Part shown: piece after piece, positions 30,605 to 41,212 of the stretch | How the letters are laid out: each line of letters starts with the position of its first letter | How positions within the stretch are numbered: the first letter of the stretch is position 1 | NCBI GenBank assembly: GCA_007644065.1 | Contig: VJWN01000017.1 | Location: forward strand, 496,001 to 560,000 | Direction: 5' to 3' | DNA from: Margaritispora aquatica | Lineage: Eukaryota; Ascomycota; Leotiomycetes; Helotiales; Discinellaceae | DNA: 64,000 nucleotides | The notes under the pieces: model-generated | What the model saw: only the letters and a program-made list of their open reading frames with translations | Databases searched by the model: none | Told to the model about the DNA's origin: nothing | Made by a program: the position numbers and the translations under genes

Positions 30605-33542
30605 ATGCGTCAGTCAAGCTCACTGTCCTGGGGATGGACAGCTTTAACTGTCCTTTCGATAAGCTCTCTCATTACACCAGCCGGTATGAAACATCAGAAC
30701 TTGGAAGTCAACAACACTAACAAGCTGGATAGTCGCCGTAAAGCATGAAAACTTCAAAACTTGTGCACAATCTGGATTCTGCAAACGCAATCGACAATAC
30801 GCCGACAATGCTGCAAGTCTAGGAACACAATGGGAGGCTCCATACCGGATAGTGCACGAGTCCTTGAGCTTCAAGAACGGACAATTGGAGGGTACAGTCT
30901 TGAAGACCATCAATGATAATGGAGAGACGGTCCGGCTACCTATTACCATTTCCTTCCTCGAGTCTGGATCTGCGAGAGTTACCATTGATGAGGAGAAGCG
31001 TCAGAGGGGCGAGATTGAGATTAGACATAATAGCAAAGCACGAAAAGAACGATACAACGAAGCTGAATCGTGGGCTATCGTCGGGGGACTGGATCTTGCC
31101 AAAGATGCTACAGAAGAAAAGGTGGACGGGAGAACAATTGTGAAATATGGCCCAGCTGGAAAGTTCGAGGCAGTCATCACATACGCACCTTTCGCTATCG
31201 ACTTCAAAAGAGACGATGAAACTCACATCAAGCTAAATGACCGAGGGTTAATGAACATGGATCATTGGCGAGCCAAAATTGAGAAGGTGAAGCCAGAAGT
31301 GAAGGAAGGCGAGGAAGCACCACCTGAGGAACCAGCTGGAGAGGACGAATCTACTTGGTGGGAGGAGACATTTGGCGGAAATACAGACACTAAGCCTCGC
31401 GGACCTGAAAGCATTGGAATGGACATCACATTTCCAGGCTATGAGCATGTTTTTGGTATCCCAGAACATGCTGGATCTTTGTCGTTGAAGCAGACTCGTG
31501 GTGGAGAAGGAAATCACCAGGATCCATACAGACTTTACAACGCTGATGTCTTCGAGTATATTATGGACAGCCCTATGACTCTGTATGGAGCCATCCCATT
31601 CATGCAAGCACACAAGAAAGACTCCACAGTCGGTGTATTTTGGTTGAATGCTGCAGAGACATGGATTGATATTATCAAAGAAAAGGAAGCTCACAACCCA
31701 TTGAGCTTGGGTATTGGTTCTAAGATTGAGACCAAGACTCATTGGATGTCCGAGAGTGGATTGATCGATATTTTCGTTTTCCTAGGCCCAACTGCAAAGG
31801 AGGTCACCAAGGCATATGGAGAGCTCACCGGCTTTACCCAGCTGCCCCAAGAATTTGCCATTGCTTATCACCAGTGTCGTTGGAACTACAACACCGACGA
31901 AGATGTCAAGGATGTTGACCGAAAGATGTCCAAGTACCAAATCCCTTACGATGTGATCTGGTTGGACATTGAGTATACCGATGACAAGCAATACTTCACG
32001 TGGGATCCTCTCACTTTCCCTGACCCTATTGGTATGCTGGATCAGCTTGACAAGTCCGAAAGGAAGCTTGTTGCTATTATCGATCCACACATAAAGAATA
32101 AGGAAGGATATCCAGTTGTTCAGGACCTCAAGAAGAAAGATCTTGGTGTCCATGACAAAGATGACAATCTCTTTGAGGGTTGGTGTTGGCCTGGATCTTC
32201 TCACTGGGTTGATTGTTTCAATCCAGCAGCTATCAAGTGGTGGACAAGTCTCTTTAAATATGATGCATTCAAGGGCTCGGCCCCAAATGTTTTCATCTGG
32301 AACGATATGAATGAGCCTTCCGTGTTCAATGGACCAGAGACCACAATGCCAAAGGACAATCTTCACCACGGAAAATGGGAGCATCGTGATGTTCACAACA
32401 TCAACGGCATGACATTTCACAATGCAACCTACCAAGCTATGTTAGAGCGCAAAAAGGGTGTCATCCGCCGTCCATTCGTCTTGACTCGTTCATTCTACTC
32501 TGGCAGCCAACGTCTTGGTGCCATGTGGACCGGTGATAACTTAGCTAACTGGGACCATCTTGCTGCTGCTTTCCCTATGATCTTGAATCAGGGTATCGCA
32601 GGTTTCCCTTTCGCTGGCGCTGATGTGGGTGGATTCTTCGGAAATCCTGAGAAAGATCTTTTGACTCGCTGGTATCAATCTGGTGCTTTCTATCCTTTTT
32701 TCCGTGGTCATGCCCACATCGACACCAGACGTCGCGAGCCATACCTAGCAGGCGAGCCATACACCGGAATCATCACACAAGCTCTTCGCCTTCGTTACTC
32801 GCTGCTACCCGCATGGTACACTGCCTTCCATGAGGCCAGTGTAAACGGTACACCGATTATCCGTCCGCAGTACTTTATGTATCCTGGAGATGAATCTGGC
32901 TTCGCCATCGACGACCAATTCTTCGTTGGTAGTACAGGTCTCCTCGCTAAGCCAGTTGTGACCCAAGATGCCACGAGCGTAGAAATCTACCTCCCAGATG
33001 CTGAGGTTTACTACGATTACTTCAACTACGAGCAGTACGCTGGGCAAGGAAAGGTCACCATTGAAGCACCACTAGAGAAGATCCCTCTCCTCATGCAAGG
33101 TGGACACATCATCCCACGCAAAGACCGACCTCGTCGCTCCAGTGGCTTGATGAAATGGGACCCCTACACCCTCGTTATCGCACTCTCCAAGTCTGGCTCA
33201 GCAAGCGGCGAGCTATACGTCGACGACGGCGAGACCTTTGACTACCAAGAGGGTGCTTACATCCATCGCTCATTTGAGTTTGTGGATGGGGTGTTGGAGA
33301 GCAAGAATATTGGTACCAAGGGCAAGATGACGGACAAATACGTCAAGAGCATGAAGAGCGTTGGTGTAGAGAAAATTCTGATTGTCGGTGCACCAAAGGC
33401 ATGGGAGGGAAAGACGACCGTTAAGGTTGGTAAGGGAGAGGCTACTCTAGAGTGGCATGCCCAGGAGGAGACTGCTGCTGCTTGGGCCGTTGTCAAAGCT
33501 CCCAAGGTGGCTATTGGGGAGGATTGGAAGATCGAGTTCTAG
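30605..33542 (+). CDS. Glucosidase II alpha subunit (GH31), 2 exons, 962 aa
   Basis: Exons 30605-30683 and 30733-33542 (49-nt intron) give 963 codons. A hydrophobic signal peptide (WTALTVLSISSLITPA) is followed by the family start VKHENFKTCAQSGFCKRNR. The GH31 catalytic region is clear: IWNDMNEPSVF with nucleophile Asp551, and the MWTGDN acid/base segment at Asp628. Other signatures are YHQCRWNY, GMDITFPGYEHVFGIPEHA and PFFRGHAHIDTRRREPY. The enzyme trims the two inner alpha-1,3-glucoses from N-glycans in the ER lumen, together with a beta subunit, and drives the calnexin cycle. Length matches fungal Gls2/ModA. It has no retention signal, as expected, since the beta subunit carries one. Confidence 0.96.
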
Positions 33543-33703
33543 AGTACAAGTGAGATGGTGGCCGGGCGGTAGATATGAAGACAAAAAGTGGAATATATAC
33601 ACTTTTGGATTATGGTCATAAAGTTTTCGTGTTCTCGTAAAACTATCTACAGGTATCGTGTCCTTTCTACAGTGCAAAGAGCTCTTCTACTTCTTGACAT
33701 CCT

Positions 33704-34696
33704 CTATTCAGGCACCTGCGCGCCTCTCTGCCCATCAATCATCTGTCCAGCCTTCATTCCCGCTTCTCCCAAAACGCCTGCTTTCTTCAATGTCTCCACG
33801 GTCTTCTCAATAACTCCCACGTCTACACCCTTTGTACTCTTCGTAAACTTCACAGTTTTCAGCCACTCTTTCGCATCCTCTTCCGAATAATCCAGTTCCG
33901 TACTAATATACTGCACACTCTCCTCTTGGTTCTTCTCAAAATACTCCACACCCTTGTCTAACTTCTCAAACAACGCCTCAAGCCTCTCATCACCCCTCGC
34001 AACTGCCGTCGAGGCCACAATCTTCCACGACGACCACGGCGTATAGATCTCGCCTATCCTTTTTATGGATCCGTTGTCGTAGTACCGCTTCGAGGTGAAG
34101 TGTTCCCACATAAAGAAATCGGCCGTACTGTTATTCACGCCGTCGCGTAGGGAGGCGAAGGTTTGAAGTGGTAGGAAGGTGAATGGTGGATCTGTGGACG
34201 GCGTGGAGGAGAGCCAGGACTGCTGGTCTGCGAGCACGAAGGACATCACGTATGAGCCTGAGCCTATGCGTGAGACGCCGCAGGTGGAGGATTTGAGGTC
34301 TGCAACAGAGGTGATTTCAGGGCGGTTTGCGCCGGTGGAAATTGCCCAGCCTGTTGTGCACTATTAGACACTTTGTTTCCCCAGTAACCAAGTATCAATC
34401 TATGTAATCATAGAATTCGACATACAAAGTGGTGTCTCGACATATGTCCCCACGATCCTATATCCTCCGTCGCCCTCTTGCTCTTCTTTGCCAAGTCCAG
34501 CTACCCACCCCTCTGTGAGTCCGATTCCTACGTCAATTTCTCCGGATCGAAGGGATGTGATCATATGTCCTGTACCAGAAGGGAATGGGAGAAGTTCTGC
34601 GGTCAGACCAAAGTGCTTTTGGGCATAATGGAGGGGCGTGGAGAAGTGTTCGGGCACATAGCCTATTCGGAGGGGTTTTGAGGTCGTTGTCGACAT
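33704..34696 (-). CDS. Periplasmic-binding-protein-like (Ca3427/PBP2 type) protein, 2 exons, 305 aa
   Basis: Exons 34696-34426 and 34350-33704 (75-nt intron) give 306 codons. The sequence follows type-2 substrate-binding folds: LRIGYVPEHFSTPLHYAQKHFGL at the N-terminus, a GTGHMITSLRSGEIDVGIGLTEG lobe motif, GTYVETPLCWAISTG at the hinge, then SSTCGVSRIGSGSYVM and FMWEHFTS. This is the set of features of the fungal Ca3427-like family, related to bacterial SsuA/NMT1-type binding proteins. No signal peptide is seen, so it is probably cytosolic; ligand and role are unknown. The family is thought to have been acquired from bacteria, but that is literature-based and not shown here. It is divergent from UBC7 by 366 bp. 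Confidence 0.85.
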
Positions 34697-35062
34697 TGTG
34701 AGTACTGGTCAATCTCAGAGACAAATAAGGGAATGGAAATGACAAAAACTCTATCAGAGAAGTGAGAATTTGTAGAGAAAAGAAATATGCAAACGTCGTA
34801 AAGAGAGAGGTTTGAAAAAACGAGAGAAGAAAATCATGGAGGGGTCATCCAGAGCTGTTCCTTCCCCATGACGCCCAACGCGGGGCATCCGAATGCCGAA
34901 AGCAGGGGTCAAAAGCACCCCATTGTAGTCTCACACTGACGTTGCCAGTTGAATCCAATCCACCTTCAAATCCCAACCTATACTCACACGCACACGAGCA
35001 ACTCCAACCACACTTCACCTCCTCCATCTCTGCGACGCAAACTGTACACATAATACCACACA
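34697..35062. promoter_or_regulatory. Divergent promoter (PBP2-like protein / UBC7)
   Basis: The 366 bp lie between two outward start codons. The part near UBC7 is C/A-rich with a TCACACGCACACGAGC stretch. No known operator was recognised. Confidence 0.4.
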
Positions 35063-35641
35063 ATGGCTTCATCAACAGCACAGCGCCGACTCCTCCAAGA
35101 ATACCGCGCTCTGACCAACAACCCCCCAGATGGAATCACCGCTGGTCCAGTCTCCGAAGACGACCTGTTGAACTGGGAGGCGCTGATACAAGGACCTGAG
35201 GGGACACCATTCGAAGGTGGTATCTTTCCCGCAGAGTTGAAGTTCCCAAAGGATTATCCACTTGCGCCACCGAGTATGCGATTTTTGGGGGAGGTGTGGC
35301 ATCCTAATGGTACGTCTCTCAGACCTACTCTTGCACTTGTTCTCGAATGTTCCTTGCAATTGGGATCTTGACTGATAGAATAAACAGTATACCCAAGCGG
35401 CCTCGTCTGTATCTCGATCCTTCACCCACCAGGAGATGACCCAAACCACTACGAACATGCGTCCGAGCGTTGGAGTCCCATACAGAGCGTGGAGAAGATC
35501 TTGATCTCGGTGATGAGCATGTTGGCGGAGCCGAATGATGAGAGTCCTGCGAATGTGGAGGCGGCGAAGATGTGGAGGGAGCAGAGGCCTGAGTATGAGA
35601 GGAGGGTCAGGGAAGGGTGTAGGCGAATGCTTGGTCTGTAA
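35063..35641 (+). CDS. ubc7: Ubiquitin-conjugating enzyme E2, UBC7/UBE2G2 type, 2 exons, 166 aa
   Basis: Exons 35063-35309 and 35388-35641 (78-nt intron) give 167 codons. The UBC fold is complete: [62 protein letters not shown] with active-site Cys90. The acidic insertion after the catalytic Cys ([19 protein letters not shown]) is the hallmark of Ubc7/UBE2G and distinguishes it from other E2s. Ubc7 works at the ER membrane with the Cue1 and Hrd1/Doa10 ligases in ERAD. The length matches yeast Ubc7 (165 aa). It lies near glucosidase II, another ER quality-control enzyme, but I do not infer co-regulation. Confidence 0.96.
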
Positions 35642-36752
35642 GGGTTATGGACGTATTAGTTTTGAATACGACGTGCTACATGAGAATATTGGGGGAGTGG
35701 AGGTTTGACCTGGAATTTAATGCATGGGTGGCGTACTGGAGTATGAGATCATGGCTGTGCTCTTTGAGCGATGGATATATTGTTATAGGACACCAGCACG
35801 CGCGACAATTCAAGTCCCCCACAATCAGGCGTCTTTCCACCCATACTCTGTGCATTATTTGTATCGGATCGAAAATCATCAGCGAGGGGCTGTTAGCTAG
35901 TCTAAGCAGCCCTCGCAAGACACATCCTGTGAATATCATGCCAGCAAGATGAGTTCAATAGTTAGACATCATATAATCAAAAGATATTTCCAAGTCTTGT
36001 TTGATAAACTCAAGCTCGCCTATTATCTACGCACTTCGCTGTATCTTTTTACACTGTTCTCGAGAACAAACTTGCGAACATGTGCAAATTGATTTCTATA
36101 GCCATTGAAATTCTATCTCCTCGAATATTTGGACATTTTAAAAGTCGATACACAACATTGCTTGGAGTGGATGGATCTGCTTACGAATGTCTTTGTCTGA
36201 GTTCGGAAGGAAGACGAATTCCGTTCAGTTCTTCACGCGATGATAAATACGGAGCAGTGCGTAGTTCTTAAGCTTGAGATTCAATGCTCTCTACCCATCA
36301 GAGCATAAGAATACTTTATCAATGGCAAGTGCTACTTTCTCGCGTCCAGGGAGAGACTATCCACTGTTGTGGACAAAAGTCGGAGATTGGATGATAATCA
36401 GGACCAGGATTGGAGTTGACATTTCCTGAATATTCCAGATGATGGTAATGAATCAACTGTGGTAAAAATCAAAGGAGGCATAGGGGTAGACGATAGAAGA
36501 CAGACGAGATTTTCAAGTAGTAGGGAACGGAGTGCATTTAAGCGAGGTGGGTATTTTCTGCTATTATGACTATATCTTATGTCTTGATAGCAAAAGAATA
36601 AGCTAGTCAGCCTCTCATGTTATACGCGCACACGCGTTCGCACAATCAAGATAAAATATACAGAATACAGCATGAGCAAAGAGGACAACAATTTTCATTT
36701 TGAAGCATCTAATCTACATACAGACTCAAAAATCTACTAGTCGCTCGCCAAC
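35642..36752. other. Intergenic, no supported gene
   Basis: Short ORFs in this 1.1 kb have no domain features. Nothing structured was noted. Confidence 0.5.
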
Positions 36753-37124
36753 TCATTGACCAGTGTGTGAAATCTCGAGAACCAAAACTCGTGGGTCAGA
36801 GACGATTGCAGTCTTTCTTTGTACAACAGTTAAATATTGCCAACGCCTGTTCTCTAAATTCTTATTGATGTTTGTGAATTCCGAGATCCTGAGATTCCGA
36901 ACGCGTTTGAGATAGCATGGGAAATATCTGGTGACATAAAAGCTGATCAATTTCAAGTCAATCGCCTTGAAGTCTTCTATATCTTCAAGACCGGACTTTG
37001 TAGTGTACTCGGCTGTTGGAACGAAGACCACTTGGAAACTCCTCCCGCGAGTGAAGAGGCAGTCTTTAGCTTGATGAAGAGACGTGGACCAGAAGAACAG
37101 ACAGCAGTACATAGGAAGCAGCAT
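36753..37124 (-). CDS. Orphan ORF, 123 aa, doubtful
   Basis: An ATG-started frame with a hydrophobic N-terminus (MLLPMYCCLFFW) and a basic, unclassified body. It has reasonable amino-acid balance but no recognised motif, and gene-like spacing is absent. It may be random or a decayed gene. I keep it only because the frame is longer than most in this region. Confidence 0.2.
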   Translation of the reverse strand: MLLPMYCCLFFWSTSLHQAKDCLFTRGRSFQVVFVPTAEYTTKSGLEDIEDFKAIDLKLISFYVTRYFPCYLKRVRNLRISEFTNINKNLENRRWQYLTVVQRKTAIVSDPRVLVLEISHTGQ

Positions 37125-37494
37125 TTAGCTATTCTGTAGTCTAATCTGCGTTATCTTAGTTCGCTTTCTTTGTCTACTGCTTGCTCCCAAGCTTTGGTCT
37201 AAGATTCTCATCTCGCCAGGCGTCCCATTTGCAGCCTATTGAACGAGTCACAATTTCTGCATAGATGTAATTTTGTTTCTTGAGCTTATACCTTCTTAAT
37301 TACAATTTGTCACTACGATGATCTTCTATCGGGATATAAAGTTATTCCTCAATCATCTGAATGTAATTCAATGGTTTTCTCGTCAAGTGCTTAGTTGAGT
37401 GTGGGGTAAATCTTCTGATTGTTCAATCGATTCTGAGAGCAAGCCCATCTGTCTGTTATGTTACCTAGAGGAGTTCTCAGTAATATTGAATTAT

Positions 37495-38014
37495 TCACTT
37501 CGATGCCTCACCCAGATTAACGTGAGGAGCAGCACCACATACAGGCACCTTGTCTGAGTAGGACAACGGGGTGCCGCAACGCCAGAGGCCAGTGTCACAG
37601 GATTGTGAATTGAAGTTGAACAGCGCTATGGCAGGGTATTTTACTAATTGATGTATAACATTAGACAAGCTGTATTGTTTTGGTAAATAATAGCTCCATT
37701 TGGCGAAGTCATTGAACCCAAGTGGGTTATCTCGCTTATTTAGGGGTGTTGATTTCAAGTTCCGAAAACCACCATTTGGCGTGGAACAGGCATCAAACAT
37801 GAAGATTCAGAAGAAATTTCACACTGTACGGGGACATTGATATGGACAATCCTCTATTTTGCATGCAAGCTGCCGTTGAAGAGCTGTTCCAAAACCGATA
37901 CGCAACGCTTCTAGCAAGGTCGAAGCCACTGTTGGTATATGCAGTCAAGATGTCATTTAAAATATGATAACCTAGCTCAAACTGGATTTGGCCACCGTGA
38001 GCACATGTAGAGAT
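37495..38014 (-). pseudogene. Frame-broken coding relic
   Basis: Two minus-strand frames together look like one protein. From 38014 to 37793 a 74-codon frame reads GGQIQFELGYHILNDILTAY and ends SVKFLLNLHV-stop. From 37800 to 37495 a second frame starts with MFDACSTPNGGF and ends in VNLGEASK. The two overlap by a few bases, as expected for a frameshift, and no intron of normal form joins them. The predicted residues are globular and contain several Cys. The family is not recognised. It could also be a multi-exon gene that I failed to splice. Confidence 0.3.
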
Positions 38015-38399
38015 CTTAATATATAGCTTACCTTATAAAAGGAGGCAGCTGCAGCGCTATTGTCCAAACTAAACATGTCTAAAACAAAGTCTCTTGCCAG
38101 CCAAATTTTAGAGCCAGAGGTTATAGTTGCAACTGACCACAGTGATGTGAAGCAACAATAAACCTAGAATTACTTTCACTAATTTGATAACCACAAATAA
38201 GACTCGAATATAGTCAGTCACAATGTTACGATGTCAATTCTCAAATCATATTCTACTTGTAACTTTTCCGGGCAATTACATTGTCTAGACTGGGTTCTAG
38301 TAGCACCTATCGCACCGAGAAGCAAGCCCGTACACAAACTTGACAAGGTCTGGAAGTTACACAATTGCTCCACCAAGCGGAAATACTAAGTTCTTCCAC
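38015..38399. other. Intergenic spacer
   Basis: No gene is seen. An AT-rich part upstream of the relic contains a GTAAGC donor-like site near 38029, the only hint of further upstream exons. Confidence 0.4.
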
Positions 38400-39658
38400 T
38401 CAACTCCGAATGTTTGTCCAGTTTAGAACCTTGCCATCGGCTGCCTCCCAAACCCAACGGTCACTTCCTAGCGAGCTTTTGAAGATACACTTGGCCTCGA
38501 CTTTGAAGCACTTGTTTCCCTCCGTCAGAATCTTTGTACGTCCGGTCTCGTGCCAACGGTCATCATCAACTATGAACCATTCACCGTTCCATCCAAGAAC
38601 AGCCTTGCGTCGTGGAAACCTGACAGAGAATTTCTTGACGGTTCCAAAAGCGGGTGTCCAGACTCTAGCAACCTCAAAAAATCGACCTAATTCAAACGGA
38701 GTGAGCCTGAAATCAATTAGGATTGATACAATCGACTTTGATTCTCGAAGTTCTTTTGGCACTTCCTTGCAATCGAGAACCATATCGCCGACCGCGTAAC
38801 TAGATTCGATTAGCCCTTAGTTTCAGCATTGATTTCAAGAACAACATACCGAACAATGACACTACCAATCTTCTGGATGAGGCTGGATGGGAGAGTTGCT
38901 CGGAATTTTGCGTTCGTGGGAGTCACTCTATACGGGAAATCTTGGCGAAACATTTTGATGGCTTCTTCGTACATGTCTATGTTGGGTCTTACTGCAGCTA
39001 CTAGCTTGGTACCGATAGCTTTGGAAAAGATCATGGTACGCAACTCCGGTGCAAACTTGTGCAAGGCGAGGGGAGAGTTCGTAACATCAGATTTGAGGAC
39101 TGAGCTCTTGATCAGCTTACACTCATGGATCTTTGCAGTATCGAGTATTGAGTCTTCGATGGCGCAGTTCAGAAGGTAGCTTGACTTTGCTTCACAACCC
39201 TTTATCTCGGATGTCTGAACACAGTTTTTGTCACCTTCGCAATTCGAAATTCTGCTGCCTTGTAGCTTTGAGCGGACAATATGACTAGCAGAGATGCCGC
39301 AACCAAGGAAACAGCAGTCGCGCGCCCAAGGACAAGAAAAAACCTTGCAGTCTCGAAGAATCCCTTTCGAAAGCTTGGAGGTGCCTTCAACATATGACAT
39401 TTCAAGGGTGGTATTATCGATCTGGCAATTGATAACGATGCAGCCTTTCAAAATCGAGTTTGTGATGATAGAATCGACGAGCTCGCAGTCATGGAGTCTT
39501 GCACGGAGAAGCGTACATTGAGAGATGTAGGACTTGCGGATTTCGATGCTAGTGAGTGTTGATTTTCGATAATGATTGTTCGCTTTTTCTCTCAGTCTTT
39601 CCTTGGACCAATTCTGCGATATAGTCGGAGCTTCCACAGGCGGTGGTGGATAGGCCAT
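38400..39658 (-). CDS. Beta-helix-type repeat protein with a 2EXR-like motif, 2 exons, 402 aa
   Basis: Exons 39658-38850 and 38799-38400 (50-nt intron) give 403 codons. Residues about 35-192 are a run of short units with regularly spaced Cys, Leu and Ser (patterns like CxLxxSxIxxC, for example DCELVDSIITNSILKGC), which resembles pentapeptide or right-handed beta-helix repeats. Directly after comes LALHKFAPELRTMIF (about 197-211), close to the LPxEIRxxIw core of 2EXR/F-box-like motifs. The C-terminal 120 residues contain a WNGEWFIVDDDRW strand pair and a final Cys-containing beta-rich block. No signal peptide is visible. Function is unknown; a cytosolic or nuclear scaffold is a guess. A CTG-started extension upstream is ignored. 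Confidence 0.75.
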
Positions 39659-40501
39659 CTCGCAGACTGCAGATGGTAAGATCTTACCTCGCAGCAGCAG
39701 CAATCAGTTGAGTAGGGTTTCGATTGTAACTAGGTTTTAAACATTAGAAAATCTTTGCTGCAGGAAATCTTCTGAGAATAGCCATACCGTGATGATCAGC
39801 CAAATAATTTGGTTTTGGCTATGTAGAAGATGTAACATGTTTTGGTTATAGAAAACAAACGATGCGAGGTTGTTTCCCACCAGCCTCGTTGAAAGAGTGA
39901 GCCTACAGACCTAGATAATATTTCCGGGCACAAGAAAGCGTGACATACTATTACGCAATCTTCTCACTGTTCCTGAAGAAAATCTTCTGGCTTGGATAAA
40001 TTGCAGTATTTTGGTTCTTGAGTGCCAACACTCATCGAGAATTGTATGCTGAGATGCGGGATACATCAAGAAGACACAGTAAAGATAGTGTCGTCTCGGT
40101 TTTTGAAAGAGTCTACCTTGAACCAGGTCTAGTTGTGTGCAAGTCTTTTAAGAGCCATTTGATCATAGATTCGTGGCACAACAGTTTTCAGATCGAAAGG
40201 AAATATTGGATCTTTAGCATTCTCATACGCGAAGGAAAAGGGGATTGTTTACGTTGCATGAATTAACAGGCCATAAAGAGAAGTAACTGAAAGAACAAAC
40301 CAACAACACCTTCGCACACGATTGTGGTACTAGGAGAGCATCACAAACAAATAAGACTACTCCTCGAAATATCGAGCTTGTCTTGAAACCTTGCTTGTGT
40401 AAGTAAATCTCGTCCAAAACTCAGAGTTTAGTTCGCCTGTCATTGCCATCAGCTAACAGCCTTATGAATAGTTGAAAAATTGCTCACACTTTGAACTTCC
40501 T
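39659..40501. other. Intergenic spacer
   Basis: No supported gene; a short plus-strand ORF at 40018-40266 lacks features. It separates two minus-strand genes. Confidence 0.5.
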
Positions 40502-41212
40502 CTATGTTCCTGCTCGGAACTGTCTGTACCGTTTCAGGAACGCTTGGTCCTTAGCCGCTTTTCCAACCTCCTCAAATATCTCATCGTAGTTCCGAAAATT
40601 CATCTCAAGGCCAGTTTCTTTCTCTATGATTCTGATATCAGGGTCAATCCGCTCCACCCCATCACTACTTCCAAACCATACTTCAAAATCTTCTCTAATT
40701 TGGTGGATGTAATCGCCCCAATCCAACAGCTTTCTATCCGATAGGATTACCAAGCTTCTAAGCTCCTTCATTGCTCTGAATATCTTGTAATAAGTTAATT
40801 CATAAAACCCTTGCGCTTCGTCATCGCGAAGTTCAAGTACGAGCTTTTTTATGCTTGCCCTTTCTGACTCGCTAACTATAATGAGATTCCTCTCATGTAT
40901 ATGAATGGTATCCATATCAAAATTCGCCCAAATGAATCGCGATGCTGGTCCGATGGAGAATGCTTTAACATAAAAATTGAGAGCACAAGCCCGTGATTCA
41001 TAACACGCATCCAAAATTGCAGGCTTAGGAACAGGTGTGGAAACGTATTGGAACATGTTGTGCAGCTCCCCCACGATAGCATAATGGGGTTGGATGTCGA
41101 GATCCCGTGGTTCAGAGGCGGCGAGTCTCCAAACTTGATCACGAATCTCTTTTGGTAGGCGAGGGAAGGGGTAAAGGGTGCCAAGAAGTGTATGGGTGGT
41201 GGGCTCGCTCAT
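40502..41212 (-). CDS. 2EXR domain-containing protein (236 aa)
   Basis: Single exon from ATG at 41212. The N-terminus LYPFPRLPKEIRDQVWRLA (about 12-30) is the diagnostic start of the fungal 2EXR domain, and the following region (PAILDACYESRACALNFYVKAF, then FIWANFDMDTIHIHE) matches the usual middle of the domain. Members are very numerous in Leotiomycetes and lack an assigned biochemical role. The C-terminal 80 residues are charged and helical. The protein is probably cytosolic. Confidence 0.88.
   Translation of the reverse strand: MSEPTTHTLLGTLYPFPRLPKEIRDQVWRLAASEPRDLDIQPHYAIVGELHNMFQYVSTPVPKPAILDACYESRACALNFYVKAFSIGPASRFIWANFDMDTIHIHERNLIIVSESERASIKKLVLELRDDEAQGFYELTYYKIFRAMKELRSLVILSDRKLLDWGDYIHQIREDFEVWFGSSDGVERIDPDIRIIEKETGLEMNFRNYDEIFEEVGKAAKDQAFLKRYRQFRAGT

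Noticed and set aside
30605..35641. Idea that glucosidase II, the PBP2-like gene and UBC7 form an ER quality-control cluster
   Set aside because: NDK and a PBP2-like protein are interspersed, orientations differ, and such housekeeping adjacency is common; no sequence evidence for co-regulation.
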